Positions 23,370-35,471 of a stretch of DNA of 64,000 nucleotides are shown here, piece by piece. The stretch is from Nemophila menziesii (lineage: Eukaryota > Streptophyta > Magnoliopsida > Boraginales > Hydrophyllaceae). The position numbers and the translations under genes were made by a program. Under the pieces are notes generated by a model. That model made no database searches and was not told the DNA's origin. It saw nothing but the letters and a program-made list of their open reading frames with translations. Numbering within the stretch: the stretch's first letter is position 1; each line of letters opens with the position of its first letter. The stretch spans positions 2,604,001 through 2,668,000 of the forward strand of contig JARWIR010000043.1 in the NCBI GenBank assembly GCA_029959085.1, written 5' to 3'.

Positions 23370-24570
23370 TATACCGATCAAAGCTGGCAAATTTAGTAGA
23401 TCCCCATGTTTACTCAGTTTTGTAGATTCTATCCACTACCTTAAAGTCTTTATCGACAAAAAATAAAAATCAAACTCCACCTACATCTTCTTTCTTTCTT
23501 CATATTCACTCTAAGCTGAGCTTTCTCACACAACAAATTTTTTATAGCAAGGACCAAGAGACAAAATTAAGGAAGGACCAGTTGTTTAAAATATTAAAAC
23601 TCTTTAGACACTTCCATTCCATGAGTTGGAATCGCCTTCATCTTTTTTTGCAACTCTCAATCAAATCAACAGTTTTTGTAGATAATTTTTTATCTAACAC
23701 CAGAAAATAAGCAGGCAAGCATGTTATTTCAGTAATTCAATTTTTGCATGATTTGTTTTCTTTTAATATGTTCTTACCATCATGTCATCATCTACCATAT
23801 AAAGCCTTTTATATCGTAATCATTTATATATATTCAATTTAGATATTTATTGTTCGAAAAAAGCTAGTTTATGTGGTAAGATTTTTGGACAACTTGTGAA
23901 TTTAGCAATTGATGTGCGATTAATCCGATGATATTTGTGTTGTTGATGGTTGAGTGGAACTAATTTGCTCATAGCTTCAAGCACCTACCGGAGAAGGTAT
24001 ACCACCGGGAGTTGTAGTAGTTCATGGTTTTGAGCCAATACTGAAAGGGTGGAGGCAAGGATTTCTGCTCCAATTTTTTTTGAGTTACTTTATTGTGCAA
24101 AATTTGTATGGTCTTTATATAATTTTTTTTGAACTGGTTACAAAATAACCTATATCTTATTATAGAAAAAAACAAGATATTTAAACAAACATAATAAATC
24201 AAAGCCTAATCAAATAAATTTTAAAAGTTGGTGGCATAAGATAATAATATATTTATTTTTTTTGGAAAGCCAGGGGGTCATATTTTGCTAATTTGCATAT
24301 AACAGGGACTGATGGTGCAATTTCCCTTTCCAGGGTGCATCATATTCCTTTTTCTTGTCTTCGTGTGATAGTCTCTACATGTTCCTTATTGTCTGCGCCT
24401 TTAGAAAACCACAAGTGTCATCGTGAATTCTTGTATGTTGTTTATATTTATACTTATCTTATGTTGTTTGAAGTTACGAATTTGTAATTTTGTTTATTCA
24501 GTACTTCAAGATTGAGGCGAACAAGAGGAAGAAGATTGGTGGAAAGTAATATATAGTTGATCGGAGCAAG
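23370..24570 (+). promoter_or_regulatory. ABCC copy A promoter, 5' leader and probable leader intron
   Basis: Conserved with the region upstream of copy B and with the orphan copy at 10.1 kb. The block 'ataagcaggcaagcat' (23,708) is identical in all three and looks like a splice donor AG|GCAAGC (a rare GC-AG type). The matching acceptor would be TTTATTCAG at 24,501, leaving a second leader exon of 69 bases before the ATG at 24,571. The donor/acceptor pairing is inference. Transcript start is not determined; no clear TATA box at the expected place. Confidence 0.55.
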
Positions 24571-27047
24571 ATGTCTACCGCTTCTTGGATTACATCACTA
24601 TCTTGTTCACCTTACGAGCTAGAGGACACTTCAGTTTCGCCTATAATCAAATGGCTAAGATTCATTTTTCTCTCTGCATGCCCTCAAAGAGCTCTGTTGT
24701 TTTCTGTCGATACTACCTTCTTGCTCGTTCTTCTAATATTCGCTATGCGTAAGCTCTATTCAAGATTCACCTCAAGCGATCGTTCAGATTCAACCATTAA
24801 TAAGCCTCTCCTTGAAAATGAAAAACATCTCATCCAAACTAATCTTTGGTTCAAAGTGTCTCTTATGATGTCAATACTCTATGCATTCCGTTCTATTGCT
24901 TTAGGGACTCTCGCCTTAATTAGTTATACCGACTTGGAATGGAGGGTCATTGATGGAGTCTTTTGGTTCCTTAACTCGTTGACACATGTACTCATTGCAG
25001 TACTAATTATCCACGAGAAGAGGTTCCAGGCTCTCACTCATCCGTTACCTGTTCGCATATATTGGACCGCTAATTGTATTTTTACATCGTTTTTCTTCAT
25101 TTCTGGAATAATAAGATTAATCTCGTTTCGAGGATCTTGTCCCGATCTGTTTTGGGATGATTTAGTTTCATTAGTTACGTTTCCATGTTCTATCGTGCTT
25201 TTAATAGCCGCGGTTAAAGGATCGACTGGGATTTCAGTAATTAAAGATTCGGAATCCTTACTAGACAAATCCAACACGAGTAAATTTGCGACAGCTTCTT
25301 TTTTCTCAAAGCTCTTCTGGATGTGGATGAATCCCTTATTAAAAAAAGGTTACAAATCGCCTCTGAAGATGGAAGAGGTTCCGACCCTTTCACCAGAACA
25401 TAAAGCCGAGAGAATGTCACTGCTGTTCGAGAGAAATTGGCCTAAGGAGGATGAGAATTCAAAGCATCCGGTTCGAACTACATTGCTTAGATGCTTCTGG
25501 AAGGATATTTTATTCACGGCTTTCCTTGCAATCGCTAGAGTTTGCGTGATGTATGTGGGACCCACACTCATTCAACGATTTGTCGATTTCACAGCAGGGA
25601 AAAGTTCTTCCCCTTACGAAGGATACTACCTTGTCGGAGTTCTTTTGATCGCGAAATTTTTCGAAGTTTTATGCGCCCATCAATTCAATTTCAACTCGCA
25701 AAAAACAGGAATGCTTATCCGGTCCACTCTCATCACGTCTTTATACAAGAAGGGTTTGAGGCTTTCGTGCTCGGCTAGGCAAGGTCATGGGGTTGGACAG
25801 ATCGTAAACTATATGGCAGTGGATGCTCAGCAGCTCTCTGATATGATGCTTCAGCTACACGCTGTATGGCTTATGCCTGTGCAAGTTACCGTAGCTTTAG
25901 CCATCCTATATCAATACCTTGGTGCTTCCATGATCGTAACTGTACTTGGTCTTTCGTTAGTGTTGGTTTTTGTGGTGTACGGAACGAAACGAAACAACAG
26001 ATTCCAGTACAATATAATGAAAAATCGTGATTCGAGAATGAAAGCCACGAATGAAATGCTTAATTACATGCGAGTAATTAAGTTTCAAGCATGGGAAGAT
26101 CATTTCAACAAGAGAGTCGAGTCCTTTCGTGAATCTGAGTACAGTTGGCTATCTAAGTTCACGTACTCACTCTCTGGAAATGTCGTCGTTCTCTGGAGCA
26201 CTCCGTTACTTATCGCTACCCTCACATTCGGTAGTGCGATTTTATTGGGGATCCCACTCACTGCAGGTACAGTTTTCACGGCAACCTCGATTTTCAAGAT
26301 ATTACAGGATCCGATTAGGACGTTTCCACAGTCTATGATCTCACTTTCACAAGCAATGATTTCTCTCGAGAGATTAGATAAATTCATGACCAGCAAGGAG
26401 TTGGTGGATAGTTCAGTCGAGAGAGTCGAAGGTTGTGAAACGGGGATTGCAGTGAAAGTGAAGGATGGGACATTTAGCTGGGAGGATGAAAATGCGGTGG
26501 CAACAGTAAAAACGTTGAATTTTGAAATCAAGAAAGGTGAGCTAGCTGCTGTGGTCGGGACAGTTGGCTCCGGGAAGTCTTCTCTCCTTGCGGCAATACT
26601 CGGAGAGATGCATAAATTAAGCGGAAAGGTGACTTTATGTGGTAGTACAGCCTATGTTGCACAAACATCGTGGATACAGAACGGGACTATAGAGGAGAAT
26701 ATATTGTTTGGTTTGGCGATGAATAAAGAGAGATACATGGAAGCGATTAGGGTCTGCTGCTTGGAGACTGACTTGGAAATGATGGAGTATGGAGATCAGA
26801 CTGAGATTGGAGAGCGTGGTATTAATCTTAGTGGTGGTCAGAAACAGCGGGTTCAACTTGCTAGAGCTGTTTATCAAGATTGTGATGTTTATTTACTTGA
26901 TGATGTGTTTAGTGCCGTGGACGCACACACAGGATCCGAGATATTTAAGGAATGCGTGAGAGGAGCGCTTAAAGATAAGACCATTCTACTCGTTACGCAT
27001 CAAGTTGACTTCTTACACAATGTTGATCAAATTCTAGTAAGTTTACA

Positions 27048-27079
<32 letters not shown>

Positions 27080-29407
27080 TCATGGACCTTTATGATTTTT
27101 CCAGGTGATGCGAGAAGGAATGATTGTACAATCAGGAAAGTACAATGCTTTACTTGAATCCGGCACAGACTTTACGGCATTAGTGTCTGCACACGAGAGC
27201 TCCATGGAACTAGTTGATGTGGAAACCGGCACAACAAGCAAAACCTCCCCGGAGCCACCAATATCTAGAGAAGGCGAGGAAAATGGTGAAGTTAAACCTC
27301 AAGAACAATCTAACTCCTTGGATGGGGGAGCTCGAAAGCTTATAAAAGATGAGGAACGAGAAACCGGGCAAGTGAACTTACATGTCTACAAATCGTATAT
27401 CACGGAGGCTTTCGGGTGGTATGGAGTATCCGCTGTGTTGTTGTTCACCTTGTTGTGGCAAGGGTCAAATATGGCATGTGATTACTGGTTAGCATATTCA
27501 ACTTCATCAGCACGAGAGTCCTTTAACCCTTCATTGTTTATCGAGGTTTATGGCTTACTCGCTATGTGCTCGTTCCTTCTCGTAGCTATAAGAATGGTTG
27601 TTGTTACCGTGATGGCGTTAACCACTGCTCAAATATTCTTCCGGAAGATTCTATATAGCTTGTTGCATGCTCCGATGTCATTCTTCGATACTACACCTTC
27701 CGGAAGAATCCTAAGTCGTGCATCAACTGATCAGACAAATATCGATATCTTCTTACCCCTTTTCATGAATATGTCTGTTTCAATGTACGCCATGTTGCTT
27801 AGTATCATCATTATTACTTGTCAATACGCTTGGCCGACTATTTTTCTTTTGGTCCCACTCGGCTGGCTCAATATATGGTATCGGGTATGGATCTTCTCAA
27901 CTCATTTTTTTCTTCTTGTTCAATAGAATAAGTTATTAACAGTCAACCAATATCTTTCTGTTAGGGATATTATCTCGCAACATCTCGTGAATTGACTCGG
28001 CTTGACTCAATCACTAAAGCGCCCGTCATTCATCACTTTTCTGAGAGTATAGCTGGAGTTATGACGATTCGTTGTTTTAGGAGGCAAGGGCAGTTTAGTA
28101 AAGAAAATGTGAACCGAGTGAATTCAAGTTTGCGTATGGATTTCCATAACAACGGATCAAACGAGTGGTTGGGTTTCCGTTTGGAACTGATAGGATCTCT
28201 CATTCTCTGTGCTTCTACCATGTTTATGATTCTGTTACCTAGTACTATCATTAAACCAGAAAACATTGGGTTGTCTCTTTCCTACGGGTTATCCCTCAAT
28301 AGCTCGTTGTTCTGGACTATTTATGTTAGTTGCTTCATCGAAAACAAAATGGTTTCTGTTGAGAGGATGAAGCAATTTTCCAACATACCCTCTGAAGGTG
28401 AATGGACGAAGAAAGATGTTATCCCTCCACCAAATTGGCCAATCAATGGCACTATCAAACTCAAAGACTTAGAGGTAAATTAACATCCAGATCTCTCGAT
28501 ACTACTTTTGTTAAGGGGTTTTCTAATAATTTATGATGAACAGGTGAGGTATCGTTCTAATACTCCCCTAGTTCTGAAAGGCATTAGTCTTATCATTAAC
28601 GGAGGTGAGAAGATTGGGGTCGTTGGTCGTACAGGAGGTGGAAAATCCACTTTAATTCAGGTTCTGTTTAGGTTGGTGGAGCCATCTGCAGGGAAAATAA
28701 TTATTGACGGTATAGATATTTGCACTCTCGGGCTTCACGATCTTCGGTCTCGGTTTGGAATTATTCCTCAAGAGCCTGTACTTTTTGAAGGAACAGTGAG
28801 AAGTAACATTGATCCCATTGGTCAATACTCAGATGAAGAGATATGGAAGGTAAGTAAGTTAATCCGCTATTTTAATAGTTAAGTCTCTCTTTTTTCACTC
28901 ACATATTTGTGAACTACAGAGCCTGGATCGATGCCAACTTAAAGACGTGGTGTCTACAAAACCTGGAAAGTTGGACTCTCTAGTTGTTGATAGTGGAGAC
29001 AATTGGAGCGTGGGTCAAAGACAACTTCTTTGCTTAGGAAGAGTGATGTTAAAACGTAGCCGATTATTATTTATGGATGAGGCAACAGCTTCTGTTGATT
29101 CACAGACAGACGGGTTGATTCAGAAAATCATACGTGAAGACTTCTCTACGTGTACTATAATTAGCATTGCGCATAGAATACCTACAGTTATGGATTGCGA
29201 TAGAGTTCTTGTGATTGATGGAGGTTAGTAGTTTTTTTTTCTCATAACAGAATGTGACAGTGCAATAGAGGTCTTGTTAAATTCATGCTCCTTTATGTCT
29301 TAACAGGAAAGGTGAAAGAATTTGATAAACCTTCACGCTTGCTTGAAAGACCGTCCCTCTTTGGGGCATTAGTTCAGGAGTATGCCCACCGCTCATCTGA
29401 ACTTTAA
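24571..29407 (+). CDS. ABCC4-like: ABC transporter C family (MRP type), ABCC4/ABCC14-like, copy A
   Basis: A full-length ATP-driven exporter of the multidrug-resistance-associated class, expected in the plasma or vacuolar membrane and moving organic anions or conjugates. Substrate cannot be read from sequence. Coding exons by GT-AG signals: 24,571-27,036; 27,105-27,884; 27,965-28,474; 28,544-28,849; 28,920-29,223; 29,307-29,407, giving 1,488 residues, normal for the family. Order: TMD0 (1-215), TMD1 (about 310-595), NBD1 with GTVGSGKSS (about 664), LSGGQKQR (752) and [12 protein letters not shown] (772), TMD2 (about 915-1200), NBD2 with GRTGGGKST (1280), WSVGQRQ (1383) and [13 protein letters not shown] (1402). 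The non-canonical NBD2 signature and the Asp in NBD1 Walker B are usual for ABCC. The start is supported by MS(T/A)ASWITSLSC in both copies. No break found. Confidence 0.93.
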
Positions 29408-29469
29408 ATTCACCACTCATGTCCCTGTAACATTTGCTCTTAGATTTGGTTTTGTAAAATTATTATGAC

Positions 29470-29475
29470 AATAAA
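29470..29475 (+). terminator. Putative poly(A) signal of ABCC copy A
   Basis: AATAAA 63 bases after the stop codon, at the spacing expected for a plant near-upstream element. Confidence 0.5.
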
Positions 29476-29917
29476 GATGTCATCTCTTTTCCGTAGATTT
29501 CTTGAAATAGGAAGAAGAAGCCTATCCAAGGTTTAGCAAACTTTAACGTGATTGTACAACTTGCAAGTATTTTCTTTTGGAGGGAAAAATTGAATGGATG
29601 TATTGTTCATTTGAATTAATAAAATAAAATTATGGCATTAATTAATGCACTTAAAAAGACTCACGGTGAGGAACATATATGTAGAAAGTTATACGACATT
29701 TTGACATAAATTATACGAGGGCTTGAGTTTTACTTAGGTGACATACTATGATGCTTTACAAGTAGATCGAGATTCTACGTTCAATTATCAACACTTATCC
29801 TATAAGAAGAACTTCTGGAAAAAGAGAAGAAGGTTACTTTTCTTGTTAATTATTTACTTGCTCTCAGAAGAGAAGTGTCATTTGTAGATCAATAATGTTT
29901 TGAAATGGTTGTTGTAG

Positions 29918-30145
29918 GAGAAAGCCTTGGCACTGGCAGAGAACATAGCATTGCTCGCATTGTATAGCAGTGTAGATTTCGATCCCCTGACCTTGGAAGA
30001 TTTCAAATATGCTCATGAACATGTATGTAGCCGTTGATATATTTACTGGAACTAAATGGAAAGTGCATCTCTAAAAGGTGGATCAAGGAAGAAACAATCA
30101 TTGAGCTACTTCATGCAGAGGCCGATGAGGAGATTTCAGGAATCG
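29918..30145 (+). pseudogene. C-terminal fragment of an AAA-type ATPase gene (MSP1/DAA1-like)
   Basis: A 35-codon exon-like piece (29,918-30,022) reads EKALALAENIALLALYSSVD then FDPLTLEDFKYAHEH. It is bounded by TTGTTGTAG and a GTATGT donor. Further on, 30,078 onward reads GGSRKKQSLSYFMQRP. Both fit the C-terminus of plant AAA ATPases of the outer-membrane MSP1-like/DAA1 group, which end in a GGSR(K)K..LSYFM tail. The normal stop after SYFM is missing and the middle of the tail is lost. It lies 510 bases downstream of ABCC copy A and abuts CACTA element 2 (starts 30,159). The upstream ATPase core is absent. Confidence 0.65.
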
Positions 30146-30477
30146 TATAACATTTTTTCACTATTACAGTTCGGCTCTTTAGCGACCACCATGCGTAGTT
30201 GCTAGAGAGTGGTCTACACCGACCGGCCGTGGTTGGTAAAAGTTTACACAACAATTAGAAATTAATAAAAGAAAATTCTTCACCGGTCACGCACGTGGGC
30301 TGTATTTATACTTTTAAATAAATAAATAACAAATTAATGTTTTTAGTTAATTAAAAGTAGATACCAGGCAGTGACGACGGAACCAAAATTTTATATTTAT
30401 GGGAACTAACTAAAGAAAAAGGTTTCAAAAAATTATTTAGGGGGGCCAAACAGAGAAGGAACCAGCATTATATATTT

Positions 30478-30502
30478 GGGGGGGGGGGGGGGGGGGGGGG
30501 GG
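30478..30502. repeat. Poly(G) run of 25
   Basis: An uninterrupted run of 25 G within CACTA element 2. Its exact length may be an assembly artefact. Confidence 0.9.
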
Positions 30503-30849
30503 TTGTTCAAAAGCTACAAGGTAGCTCCGTCCTTGTACCCAAGATATTGGGGGGCTATTTTGCCGATATATTTTAAATTGAATATGTCTATAGACCATCA
30601 ATTAAATCTTTAGCAGCCACCAGGTAGGTGCTAAAGAGTTCAAACCTTATAAAACCAGATCAAAGTTAATTTTTTGATTACCAAAACGCCTACCCCCTTC
30701 CTTGCGTCTTATCCCATCGATAGCTACCGATTACTTCGTCGTTGCTTGCTCTGCTGTTGAAGGACGTCGTAGCCGACTAAAGGTAAAATAGGAGTATATA
30801 TCATTTTATACTTATATAATATATGTGTTACATTATGCATGTATGTATT

Positions 30850-30901
30850 TACCGAATAAAAGGGTCTGTGGTGCAATTTTGCAGAATATAGGGACTTTTA
30901 G

Positions 30902-30933
<32 letters not shown>

Positions 30934-31640
30934 GGACTTATTGTGCAATGTTTGCCAAATAGAGGGAGTTAAAGTATACTTTTGTATAAAATAGGACTTA
31001 TAGAGCAATTTTTGTCGAATATAGTGCAATTTTTAAGTAATATAGGGACTGAATGTGCAATTTTTTGTGTAATATAGGGACTTTTAGTGTTTTTTTTATA
31101 TAAATGGTCTTATTGTGCAATTTTTTTTTAATATGCAGAGTTAAAGGATAATTTTGCGTAAAATAGGACTTATAATGTCATTTTTGTCGAATACAAGGAC
31201 CCGATGTGCAATTTTTGCAAAATATAGGGATTAAATGTGCAATTTTTGTGTAATATAGAGACTTTTAGTGTTTTCTGTATACATGGACTTATTGTGTAAT
31301 ACTTTCTTAATATAAGGAGTCAAAGTATACTTTTGCTTAATATAGGGACGAAATGAGCAATTTTTTTGTGAAATATATGGACTTTTAGTGTTTTGTTTAT
31401 ATATATGGACTTATTGTGAAATGTTTGTTTAATATAGGGGTTTAAAGTATTATTTTGCATAAAATAGGACTTAAAGTGCTATTTTTATGTAATATATGGA
31501 CTAAATGTGCAATTTTTTTGCATACTATAAGGACTTCTAGTGTTTTTATATATAGGGACTTATTGTGCAATATTTGCTTAATATAGAGAGTTTAAGCATC
31601 CTTTTACATAAAATAGGGACTTAAAGTATAATATTTTTTA
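30850..31640. repeat. Degenerate tandem array 'aatatagggactTatagtgcaattttt'
   Basis: About twenty head-to-tail units of roughly 30-45 bases, each carrying a version of 'ata(g)ggactta(a/t)agtgcaattttt'. It includes a (TA)n tract at 30,906-30,934. Homologous to the arrays in CACTA element 1 (3.86-4.38 and 7.56-7.8 kb). Confidence 0.75.
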
Positions 31641-31799
31641 AATTTTGTCCCTCAACTATTTAAAAATGTCCCTAGGTCTCTAAGAAAATGTATAATTCAA
31701 AAATTGTATTAATTAAGAAAAATACCCCTAGGTCCTTAAAAAGGTAAAATTGCACTTGAGCCCAAAAGTTTTTAAAAAATTGCAAATTTACAACCTAGG

Positions 31800-33520
31800 G
31801 GTTGCATATTTTCGTTTTGAGTAAATCATGATCGATGTTATGTCCCACTCGCAAGATTGTACTGGTGAGGGAAGTGACCTACCACAAAGTTCTACATGTC
31901 CTATTTCGGGTTATGTCAGCTCAGGTTAAATGTACATATGTATAAACGTACATTTGATTCTAACGTGTATATGTATTTGTTATTTAATTTTAATCTCTAC
32001 AGGTAAATAGGTCTGGGAGGTTCATGAACAACGCATTTTCTGGTCCACGGAGAAGGCTAAGGAGAAGTACAAGGACACACTCTCCATCAATTTTTGTATC
32101 GGTGATATATGTGGAACCCCGTTTGGTAAGCGGGGCGCCATATGGTCCAAGTTATAAAGAACACGATTAGGGTTCACACTCCTTACTACTATTACAAGTG
32201 GAAAGAGATCCCCCAATATCAAAATATTAGATTTGAATACAGTTATCGTAAGTTCCTTGTGTGATTTTTTTGGATAAAACCAGTTTTTTGGTTAATTTTG
32301 TCTTTTTTTGCATTGTTTTTTCTAGTGGAGGAATGAAATACCCAGCTAGTCTGGTCTAAAATCAAAACAAGCGTGCACAAAAAATGCCTAACCTAGTAAA
32401 GGATCACAAGGGGACACTCTATAAAAATGGGTCACAAATGGTCAAATTCCCGAGGATGTCTGTCTAAAAGACTGACCCAAGATGTTGGAGATGTTGGCTA
32501 ACAAGAGATTTATGGTAAATATTGATTTAAATAAGTTATTAATAATATTCATAGATGTTGATAAATTTATTTTAAATAGATATAATCAGTTGCACAAAAA
32601 AAAATAAAGAGAAACAGGTTTCAAGAAGTGGGCATGACTCGGCCATTCTACCAAATACCCGACACAAGATAGGTTAGGTAATGTTTCTTTTATTTTTCAT
32701 CGTTTGATTTGCCATGATACATCGTGATGTGTTATTTTACAAGAGGTTGTGAAAATTCTAGACATTTTTTTTCGGAGACATGTGCATATGACGTTGCTGC
32801 TACACCATCGACGATGAAGAAGACACCCTAGATAGTGGGAAATACATCGAAATTAGATGGTCGAGAAAGAAGGGATGAACGCTTGCGCGAGTGCGATGTA
32901 AGTTTGAATACACTTAAGTTCAATAAATATTATTTGCGACTTACATTTATATCAAATTTTTGTAACAAATTGACTTGAGGAAATGTTGGATCAACCAAAA
33001 GAGACTTAGGCAAGTGTGTTAGGTTTTTTTTCCACACCATCTGTGTAATTTACACATAAATGTTAGATTTGGACAATGATTGAGGTGGAAATGGAACATC
33101 AGGGCTCTGCGCAAAAGGGTTGGAACCCGAGATTTGGAGCAATCGCTCCTAGCCAAGTATAGAGCCAGGCACATGACCATGACATGTGCCAGGCGCCGAG
33201 ATGGATGGTTCGCGCTTTCCCAAAAGCCCTCGAGTAACTCAATACATACCTACCTAGAAGCCTGAACAACAGACTAGGATTCCACTAGCAGTACTGCAGC
33301 CATACCGATTCCTCTAGACTTTACTCCTGAATCTTTATGATGGTGATTGAGCAACTCAATCAACTAGACAGGACGGTTCAAATACCGAGGTTAGATGTCT
33401 TCCCCTCCGGTCCACTATACCTGAATATTGCACATCGGCCGAGATCTCCACTTAAAGCATGACCGTCTACGAGCCGATCACTTATAAATAAGGACGATGA
33501 TGATGAGACCTAGACTCCCC
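31800..33520 (+). pseudogene. TNPA-like remnant of CACTA element 2
   Basis: Nucleotide-level counterpart of element 1 from 'catggcgatgttatgcccca' (8,047) to 'ctacgagtcgatc' (9,492): here 31,830-33,482. Pieces equivalent to the exon joint at 8,578 occur at 32,587 ('cagttgcacaaaaaaaaata' region) and to the acidic stretch at 32,820. No continuous frame remains. Function in the living relative would be binding to subterminal repeats (family knowledge). Confidence 0.45.
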
Positions 33521-34076
33521 TGATAGATCTCCCCATTTATTTTATCCCCGTTCTATTTATATTAGCTCGACTTTATTTCTTTGTTTTGTATACAACGGTT
33601 TAATTTACTTTGATTTTTAAAATGTATTTATATTAGTTGTGATTTAGTTCTATTTCTAATTTATTTTTATAATCTATCTCTTTTGTAATTCAAGCCAAAA
33701 AATTTATCTTGTTTTATAATTTATTTGTATTTTAGTTCAATTTTTTTACCTAAATAAACCTTTTAACGACCACACCATTGGTCGCTAAAGGAGTAAACTG
33801 AATAACGACCGACATAGTGGCTTTTAAAGGACTCATTGTCATTGTCGACTGAAATTCGGTCTAAAAAATTGAAGTTCTTTATCGATTACACATGTGGTTT
33901 GTAAAGAATCCACACTTTCTGCTCGTTCTCTGATGGTCGCAGTTTGAATTCCTTTAACGACCAAATACTAACGACTTAGGTCAGCCACTAAGTTAAAAAT
34001 GCCCTTTGCCGACCATTACTTTCGTCTCTAGCAACCATATTGACAATCAGTAAAGGTCAATATTGTAGCATTGTTT

Positions 34077-35014
34077 GTTAAGGATTTTTTTTCTTTTTAC
34101 AATTTCTCTGATTTAAATATATGTTTAATTGCACGAGTTGTAATGTATTTATACATAAATTCGATAATTATGGTTAAATGTTATCAATTTTTTCTTATAT
34201 TGCATTTGTTTATTTTTTGTTTGAGTGTTATCTAAAGTAGGTGTATTTGAATTGTAGCACATTTGTATTGGATTTTGTAGATCTTTTGCTTTTGTTCTTT
34301 TTCTGTAATACTATGAAGAAGATGAGTACTTTTCTGTAAAACCGTGTATGATAATTGATAAGGAGATGAGTTTGAATATTAAACCCAATAAATAGCTTGT
34401 ATTATAGCAAATGACAATGAACCAAGAGAAATCTAAAAAATTGAAAAAGTGATGAGATTAAGTTAAAATTTTAATAAAGGTTCTATATAGAGAAAATGAA
34501 TGTGGAAAAAATAAAGTGGGGTGAAGGTAGGGGCGGGTAAATAGGTTAAAATACATAATTAAAAATTAGTGAACAGAGAAAAACTGGAAACCAAAAAAAC
34601 CGTTCGTTTCGGTATAAGCTTTTTAAAAAATCAAAAAAATTCGGGTCGGGTCGGTTTTTCTATGCTAAACCAAACCGAAAAATCGTTAATGGACACTCGA
34701 ATTTTAACACTCGAATGAAAGTTAGTTCGGAAATTGCTTTGTTGTAGTTGCAATATTTTTATTTATTTTCTTAGATGATTGAAAAGAAAGGAGCTATTGA
34801 TCTATTCTATACGAGAAGAAACCATAGTTTACACGGTTAGATATCTCTTTACTTAAAGAGATTAAACAGATTTAACAAAAAATCTGTTAGATCTAGTTGA
34901 TGTTTTTTTATTTCTTGATTACACAATTTGTCCTTATATTATATTTTTGTTGTGGAAAAATAATTAGGTGTAAAGCTACTTGTTATTTAATTATAATTGT
35001 TTCAAAAATATTAT
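34077..35014. other. AT-rich non-coding stretch
   Basis: No gene found. Contains a degenerate (C)CGAAACCGAAC-like tract at 34,585-34,685. A comparable tract (accgaaccgaac) lies beyond the MULE at 43,960-44,060, so the MULE may have split one older repeat. Confidence 0.4.
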
Positions 35015-35471
35015 TTAATTATAGAGTTTTTAGCCAATTAAGTCCACCAACCCAACTATTCATCCCTAACAGGTCCAACCCATCATTTCTTCCCATCTAG
35101 GTCCAGCTGATTTTATCATATACCATCGATGCCCTTATACAAGATCAGATCATATAATTGACCCCCTTGATTCTCGCACGTAACCAACTACGTATAATCA
35201 GCTGATTGATTGTAATCCCTTAAATATTGCTTTAATTGCGGAAAACTCAATTAATAATTTAACAAATCTATTATCACACACAAACCTCTGCTTCTCACAT
35301 CCAACAATACACAGCACGTCATACATCAGCTAGGTTTTGCAAGGTACGGTGTAAATCATCATTTTTGTTCATTTTGTGTATTAAAATTTCTGTTATATGT
35401 CATCGTTAAACAATTTTTGGAGATACTGTAATTTTTAACTGATACATACACTTATCTTCTATGTTGTAGCA

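Larger units (their letters stand above)
30159..34073 (+). mobile_element. CACTA (En/Spm)-type element 2, non-autonomous
   Basis: Starts CACTATTACAG and ends, on the reverse complement, CAATGCTACAATATT; the two ends match at 8 of the first 12 positions. TTT flanks both ends. Subterminal TTTAGCGACCACC/ACCGACC motifs are dense at 30,175-30,700 and 33,760-34,060. The internal order (subterminal array, degenerate tandem array, 'cccctaggtctctaaaa' block, TNPA-like remnant) repeats that of element 1, so both come from one family. No TNPD transposase. Confidence 0.7.

Noticed and set aside
26100..26531. 143-residue minus-strand frame, also present in copy B at 62,195-62,626
   Set aside because: It is the antisense shadow of conserved ABCC coding sequence; its conservation is explained by the + strand gene.
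27037..27104. C-terminal Ser/Leu/His-rich extension of a shorter 845-residue ABCC protein
   Set aside because: It is intron 1 read through; GTAAGT and TTCCAG bound it and the next exon continues the conserved protein.
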